The notes below the pieces were generated by a model. That model made no database searches, was not told where the DNA came from, and saw nothing but the letters and a program-made list of their open reading frames with translations. Of a DNA stretch of 16,187 bases, positions 13,291 through 16,187 are shown piece after piece; position 1 is the first letter of the stretch; every line of letters begins with the position of its first letter. A program made the position numbers and the translations under genes. Source of the stretch: DAOUTY01 sp964453665. GTDB lineage: Bacteria; Chloroflexota; Dehalococcoidia; SZUA-161. The stretch is from assembly GCA_964453665.1 (NCBI GenBank), contig CAYVQT010000066.1, positions 1 through 16,187 of the forward strand, read 5' to 3'.

Positions 13291-13794
13291 ATGCGCATTG
13301 GTCTTATTTCGGATACGCATATTCCTGATGTAGCCGGGGCAATACCGTTTAGCGTAGCTAAGGCATTCAGTAGCGTCGACCTTATTCTTCATGCCGGGGA
13401 TATCGCCGTTGCTTCCGTGCTGGACGAGCTTGAAGGCATAGCTCCGGTGCTGGCGGCCAGAGGAGATGACGACTATAAGATAGAGGACAACCGGATAAAT
13501 GAGGTGCAGAATCTGATAGTCGAGGGCCTCAACCTGTACCTCATACACTCGTCTCAGTACTGGGCCCGCGACCTGATATTACACCCCGAAAAGCATAATC
13601 TCCAGAAGGCACCTGACATCGTCGTCTTTGGGCATACACATAGAGACATCGTACAGACTGTGGGGGACTCTCTTCTGGTGAACCCGGGCAGTGCAACCTT
13701 TCCCTACTATCAACAGAGACTGGGGACCGTAGCCCTTATCACTATTAGCTCGGGCAAAGCTGAGGCAAATATCGTTAATCTCCGGGAAATCTGA
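13291..13794 (+). CDS. YfcE/MJ0936-type metallophosphoesterase with an altered metal-site residue
   Basis: A 167-residue protein of the calcineurin-like phosphodiesterase family (single-domain YfcE/MJ0936 group). The motif order is MRIGLISDTH (Asp8, His10), LHAGDIA (Asp37), ARGDDDY (58-61), LIHSSQYW (His86), VVFGHTHRD (His115, His117) and NPGS (131-134). The family's 'GNxD' motif reads GDDD here, so the usual metal-ligand and catalytic Asn is replaced by Asp59; the 'HG' dipeptide reads HS. The remaining six ligands are intact, and a metal site probably still forms, possibly with different metal preference or activity. No clear ribosome binding site precedes the ATG. It is followed 18 nt later by a zincin gene. 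Members cleave phosphodiesters or cyclic nucleotides; the physiological substrate is uncertain. Confidence 0.85.
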   Translation: MRIGLISDTHIPDVAGAIPFSVAKAFSSVDLILHAGDIAVASVLDELEGIAPVLAARGDDDYKIEDNRINEVQNLIVEGLNLYLIHSSQYWARDLILHPEKHNLQKAPDIVVFGHTHRDIVQTVGDSLLVNPGSATFPYYQQRLGTVALITISSGKAEANIVNLREI

Positions 13795-13812
13795 AGGCAT
13801 AAGTCAAGCACC

Positions 13813-14277
13813 ATGTCAGAGGAACACAGACCTGTCGAAAGACCCCCTGGCTTCAGGCATCAAGACGCTCAGGCGCGTGCTCAAATGCGAAGAGAGCGTT
13901 TCTATGACCTTGTAATGAAGGCCATCGATGAACTGCCACTGGAGTTTCAGGGCAATCTTGAGAACCTGGATGTAGTTGTGACAGACTGGCCAAGCGCAAC
14001 TCAACTGGCTAATTCAAACGTCAGAAGCAGGTATGGGCTATTGGGCCTCTACGAGGGCGTGCCTCATACCAGGCGGGGCAGAGGATACGGCATGGTGCTC
14101 CCTGACAAGATAACAATCTTCCGCAAACCCATAGAATCCAGGTGCCGTTCGTGGAGCGAGGTTGAGGAGGAAATCGGACGGGTTGTGCGTCACGAGATAG
14201 CGCACCATTTCGGCACCGATGAACCCACGTTGAGGATAATTGAAGGCAAAAGGTATAAGAGAGAACGTCCGACCTGA
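13813..14277 (+). CDS. small zincin-type metallopeptidase (PF06262-like)
   Basis: A 154-residue protein. The defining signature is H127-E-I-A-H131-H-F-G-T-D136-E, an HExxHHFGxD variant of the extended zincin motif, in which two His and the downstream Asp bind zinc and Glu is catalytic. An N-terminal charged arm (1-30), a helical FYDLVMKAIDELPLEF segment and LDVVVTDWPSA precede it; LLGLYEGVPHTRRG and PDKITIFRKPIE are typical of the cytosolic PF06262 family (MpaP-like, DUF1025). The protein has no signal sequence. It starts 18 nt after the phosphoesterase stop and probably shares its transcript, although a ribosome binding site is weak (GAAGG is about 16 nt away). The substrate is unknown. Confidence 0.8.
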   Translation: MSEEHRPVERPPGFRHQDAQARAQMRRERFYDLVMKAIDELPLEFQGNLENLDVVVTDWPSATQLANSNVRSRYGLLGLYEGVPHTRRGRGYGMVLPDKITIFRKPIESRCRSWSEVEEEIGRVVRHEIAHHFGTDEPTLRIIEGKRYKRERPT

Positions 14278-14376
14278 TCCACCTTTCCAACCCGCGCTTC
14301 CAAACCATCGATGCCCCAGAGCAAAGCTATTTGTGAGGAAATACCACACTGAGGCGCAGCCTCATTCCAGCTTTGC
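14278..14376 (+). other. spacer upstream of the tRNA promoter
   Basis: Roughly 100 bp with no gene, no clear terminator and no recognisable element before the tRNA operon promoter. Confidence 0.3.
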
Positions 14377-14405
14377 TTGACAGTGATGCTGGCTTTTGCT
14401 ATCCT
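14377..14405 (+). promoter_or_regulatory. promoter of the tRNA-Ala/tRNA-Arg operon
   Basis: A perfect TTGACA at 14377-14382, a 17-nt spacer, and TATCCT (4 of 6) at 14400-14405 with an extended -10 TG at 14397-14398. The start is predicted near 14412, a few bases before tRNA-Ala. Confidence 0.6.
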
Positions 14406-14419
14406 CTCAGAAGGTAAAG

Positions 14420-14495
14420 GGGGATATAGCTCAACAGGGAGAGCGCTGCGTTCGCATCGCAGAGGTCGGGGGTTCGAATCCCCCTATCTCCACCA
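14420..14495 (+). tRNA. tRNA-Ala (anticodon CGC)
   Basis: A complete cloverleaf. The acceptor GGGGATA (14420-14426) pairs with TATCTCC (14485-14491) and includes the G3:U70 pair that identifies alanine tRNA. The D-arm is GCTC/GAGC. The anticodon arm CTGCG/CGCAG (14446-14450, 14458-14462) has loop TTCGCAT, giving anticodon CGC, which reads codon GCG. The T-arm is GGGGG/CCCCC with loop TTCGAAT. The discriminator is A73 and CCA is encoded (14493-14495). Confidence 0.96.
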
Positions 14496-14535
14496 AAGAT
14501 TGCAGTCAGGGGCACTATTCTACAATTGCCAGCGG

Positions 14536-14611
14536 GCCCCTGTAGCTCAGAGGATAGAGCAGTGGTTTCCTAAACCACGTGTCGGGTGTTCGAGTCACCC
14601 CAGGGGTACCA
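14536..14611 (+). tRNA. tRNA-Arg (anticodon CCU)
   Basis: A complete cloverleaf. The acceptor GCCCCTG (14536-14542) pairs with CAGGGGT (14601-14607), the first pair being an unusual G1:U72 wobble. The anticodon arm GTGGT/ACCAC with loop TTCCTAA gives anticodon CCT (CCU), which reads AGG. The T-arm is GGGTG/CACCC with loop TTCGAGT. Discriminator A73 and encoded CCA (14609-14611). Its last 34 nt are duplicated at 16044-16077, which marks it as the target of an integrated element. The end that follows the integration changes none of the functional tRNA bases. Confidence 0.95.
14578..14611 (+). repeat. attL-like 34-bp direct repeat in the 3' half of tRNA-Arg
   Basis: The 34 nt from the last bases of the anticodon stem through the T-arm, acceptor and CCA are identical to 16044-16077. 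Flanking bases differ on both sides (A/G before, T/G after). It is the left copy of the presumed attachment site, keeping tRNA-Arg intact. Confidence 0.8.
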
Positions 14612-14623
14612 TTTTCTGAACGT

Positions 14624-14662
14624 AAAAAAGCCCTTTAAGCATCTGAGGCTTAAGGGCTTTTT
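14624..14662 (+). terminator. Rho-independent terminator after tRNA-Arg
   Basis: The stem GCCCTTTAAGC/GCTTAAGGGC has one bulged T (14630-14640 with 14648-14657), a 7-nt loop, an A-run before and a T-run after (14658-14662). It is flanked on both sides by A/T runs, so it could work in both directions. It lies just inside the left boundary of the island and ends the tRNA-Ala/Arg transcript. Confidence 0.85.
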
Positions 14663-14813
14663 CGTTTTTGTTAATCTTTTGCTAATCCGCTCAGGCAATT
14701 GCACCGGGTCTAGTGACGGGAGCAGTTGTCATCAGGCATTTATCAAAAGCTTTCGCAGCTGCATCCTGTAGCCCGGGGATTACTCTCAAAATTACTCGTC
14801 AGATCCCGCCGGA

Positions 14814-14842
14814 TTGACAATGATAATCGAATATGGTAGTAA
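14814..14842 (+). promoter_or_regulatory. possible promoter of the island methyltransferase
   Basis: A perfect TTGACA at 14814-14819, a 17-nt spacer and TAGTAA (weak, 3 of 6) at 14837-14842. The start would be near 14849, about 29 nt before the ATG. Confidence 0.4.
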
Positions 14843-14877
14843 CTCACTGAACGAATTTTATACCCGATGTATACACT

Positions 14878-15762
14878 ATGAGATTTACGGATATATGTAA
14901 AGCGGCTATACAAAGGTCAGCTTTGAAGCTTGGCTATGATATTACAAGGATCTCCAGCATTGATCTGAAGCTATACGCAGAATTGTATGGACCGGATGCA
15001 GTCAGAGAAAGACGTTTCTACAACATAGGAGCCGGCGACTTTCGCCATCCGGCATGGACTAATGTTGATCATAGTAATGACTGGTATGGGGAAATTCAAG
15101 GAGATTCAGTTATCGATTGGGATTTGTTGTCACTGACGCCAATTCATGTCGGAAATGAGAAGGCTGTTATCGTTTACTCTTCCCATACAATCGAGCATAT
15201 CCCAAATGAAGCTGCAACCTATTTATTTCAAGAAATGCATAGAATCTTAAGACGGGACGGATTGATTCGGATTGTGACACCTAACATTGACCTGGCTTTT
15301 CGAGCCTATCAAAACAACGACAGGCATTTCTTTCACTGGATTGAGCACTATAGTAAAACCGATGTAATGAGGCGTGCCCATCTGGCAATGCCGATGAATA
15401 AAGCACCCACAGGCCAGATATTTCTGCATCAATTCGCAGAAGCAGTGTCTTCACTTCACCCGGATGGCGCGAAGGATAAGATAGATGACATACAACTTTC
15501 CCAATTGTTCTCTGATCTTGAATACGAGGACGCATTAGACTATTGCATCTCACGATGTCCTATTGAAATCCAGAAGAAATACCCCGGCAATCACATCAAC
15601 TGGTGGAATGCGAAGAAACTTGTTGGAATGCTGCGTGAAGCAGGATTTAGTCGTGTGTACGAGTCGGGGTATGGCCAAAGTGCTTGCCCCGTGCTTCGCG
15701 ATACCCATATATTCGATAACACACATCCAAAAGCCTCCTTATATGTAGAAGCGGTGAAGTGA
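14878..15762 (+). CDS. class I SAM-dependent methyltransferase carried by the island
   Basis: A 294-residue protein. SAM-binding motif I reads FYNIGAGDFRHPAW (47-60), with an acidic residue at D64 ending the second strand (TNVDH). VYSSHTIEHIPNEAATYLFQEM (99-120) and RILRRDGLIRIVTPN (122-136) are the post-I and motif IV-type segments of the Methyltransf_11-like Rossmann fold, as found in sugar, glycan or small-molecule methyltransferases. The C-terminal half (140-294) is not specific, and the methyl acceptor is unknown. The gene is visibly AT-richer than the carboxylase operon and lies between the tRNA-Arg direct repeats, so it was probably acquired. No clear Shine-Dalgarno sequence precedes the ATG, but the start fits the frame, and no other ORF competes. 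Confidence 0.75.
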   Translation: MRFTDICKAAIQRSALKLGYDITRISSIDLKLYAELYGPDAVRERRFYNIGAGDFRHPAWTNVDHSNDWYGEIQGDSVIDWDLLSLTPIHVGNEKAVIVYSSHTIEHIPNEAATYLFQEMHRILRRDGLIRIVTPNIDLAFRAYQNNDRHFFHWIEHYSKTDVMRRAHLAMPMNKAPTGQIFLHQFAEAVSSLHPDGAKDKIDDIQLSQLFSDLEYEDALDYCISRCPIEIQKKYPGNHINWWNAKKLVGMLREAGFSRVYESGYGQSACPVLRDTHIFDNTHPKASLYVEAVK

Positions 15763-16043
15763 ATCTTACCCCGGCTTGCTGCGGGGTATCCATATCGCAA
15801 GTTCTCGCAAATTTCATCGCTCGAATTCCCCTGGCATCGCCCGGAGACACTGCTTGCCACCCACCCCAGCAGCAGGCTTCAGGGGCCTTATCGATAACTT
15901 TTATTTGCTAATCCATTACATAACTTCCGGCAAGATTTTGGCGGTAGTCGGTGGACAAACAATATACTGTTTTAACTTCAAAAAAGGATATGTTATAATG
16001 CGGAAACATGGGGCAACAGATGCCTGAACGCATTCCTGAACAG
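15763..16043. other. 3' part of the island: hairpin repeat and AT-rich DNA
   Basis: No gene is supported. A 7-bp hairpin TACCCCG/CGGGGTA (15767-15773 with 15782-15788) sits 4 nt after the methyltransferase stop. Together with 15790-15850 it resembles a dispersed palindromic repeat of the 'ACCCCGGCTTGCTGCGGGGT' type. Beyond it the DNA is AT-rich and leads into a promoter. Confidence 0.5.
15971..15999 (+). promoter_or_regulatory. extended -10 promoter facing out of the island toward tRNA-Trp
   Basis: A perfect TATAAT at 15994-15999, preceded by an extended -10 TG (15991-15992), with TTTAAC (3 of 6) at 15971-15976 and a 17-nt spacer. The start is predicted near 16006. The transcript would run through the tRNA-Arg fragment into tRNA-Trp. 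Confidence 0.5.
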
Positions 16044-16077
16044 CGTGTCGGGTGTTCGAGTCACCCCAGGGGTACCA
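16044..16077 (+). repeat. attR-like 34-bp direct repeat, 3' fragment of tRNA-Arg
   Basis: Identical to 14578-14611: T-arm GGGTG/CACCC, loop TTCGAGT, acceptor CAGGGGT and ACCA. No D-arm or anticodon arm lies upstream, so it is not a functional tRNA. It marks the right end of the island. Confidence 0.85.
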
Positions 16078-16132
16078 GTTCCGGGTAGAATACGGAGTAC
16101 GGTTACAGGAAATAGAAAAATTCAGATTGAAG

Positions 16133-16187
16133 AGGGGTGTAGCTCAGTCAGGTAGAGCGGCGGTCTCCAAAACCGTTGGTCGTGGGT
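16133..16187 (+). tRNA. tRNA-Trp (anticodon CCA), truncated by the window end
   Basis: Begins with acceptor AGGGGTG (16133-16139), D-arm GCTC/GAGC, and anticodon arm GCGGT/ACCGT (16160-16164, 16172-16176) with loop CTCCAAA, giving anticodon CCA for tryptophan. The first strand of the T-arm begins at 16182; the rest lies outside the window. Confidence 0.92.

Larger units (their letters stand above)
14612..16077 (+). mobile_element. small integrase-less island at tRNA-Arg
   Basis: About 1.47 kb bounded by identical 34-bp copies of the tRNA-Arg 3' end; the left one belongs to the intact gene and the right one is a bare fragment with no 5' tRNA half upstream. That is the signature of tyrosine-recombinase integration at a tRNA gene. 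Removing the segment would join tRNA-Arg to sequence 56 bp before tRNA-Trp, restoring a tRNA-Ala/Arg/Trp cluster. Inside are a terminator, one methyltransferase gene with lower GC than its surroundings, and an outward promoter. No integrase or excisionase is present, so it is either a remnant or a satellite that depends on another integrase. Confidence 0.65.

Noticed and set aside
14377..14771. open frames of 80 and 61 residues (GGYSSTGRAL..., PVAQRIEQWF...)
   Set aside because: These are the well-known false translations of tRNA genes; the DNA folds as tRNA-Ala and tRNA-Arg.
15776..16027. 83-residue open frame after the methyltransferase
   Set aside because: It starts in a hairpin repeat, runs through the promoter TATAAT box, and has no ribosome binding site or motif.
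16086..16091. TAGAAT as a native tRNA-Trp promoter
   Set aside because: No acceptable -35 box lies 16 to 18 nt upstream, and there is no extended -10 TG.

Overview
The window looks like a chromosome segment of an uncultured bacterium, most probably of the Dehalococcoidia (Chloroflexota). The reasons are a 46-residue two-CxxC protein of the DUF5679 type, clusters of the dispersed palindrome that reads as 'PEPVEG' when translated, moderate GC content, and small redox or metal-handling proteins. This assignment is inference from recognised sequence styles, not from a marker gene.

Layout. Positions 1-136 hold the 5' end of a minus-strand secreted-protein gene that seems to be cut by the end of an IS21-like element. 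Position 506 starts the DUF5679 gene, followed by about 600 bp of nested palindromic repeats. Next comes a minus-strand pair: a DGC-type zinc protein and a NifX-like protein. A strong promoter (2455-2483) and a leader of about 210 nt precede an Asp/Glu/hydantoin racemase-family gene and a lipoprotein substrate-binding protein. A second strong promoter (4856-4885) precedes the main operon: HyuA-like ATPase, small zinc-binding gamma subunit, a 223-bp spacer full of repeats, second HyuA-like ATPase, HyuB-like subunit, URO-D-like protein, and PNPOx-like flavoprotein. The order HyuA, gamma, HyuA, HyuB is that of the core subunits of the ATP-dependent acetophenone carboxylase family. The best reading is a ketone (or related carbonyl/amide) carboxylase with its own uptake lipoprotein, rather than a plain hydantoinase.

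After a metallophosphoesterase and a small zincin come tRNA-Ala(CGC) and tRNA-Arg(CCU), and the window ends inside tRNA-Trp(CCA). The last 34 nt of tRNA-Arg, including CCA, are repeated exactly at 16044-16077. This brackets about 1.47 kb that contains a terminator, one AT-richer SAM methyltransferase gene, and an outward-facing promoter. It looks like a very small tRNA-targeted island that split a tRNA-Ala/Arg/Trp cluster, has no integrase of its own, and may supply a replacement promoter for tRNA-Trp.

The two most interesting items are the acetophenone-carboxylase-like operon with its unusual URO-D-like fifth gene, and the integrase-less tRNA-Arg island.
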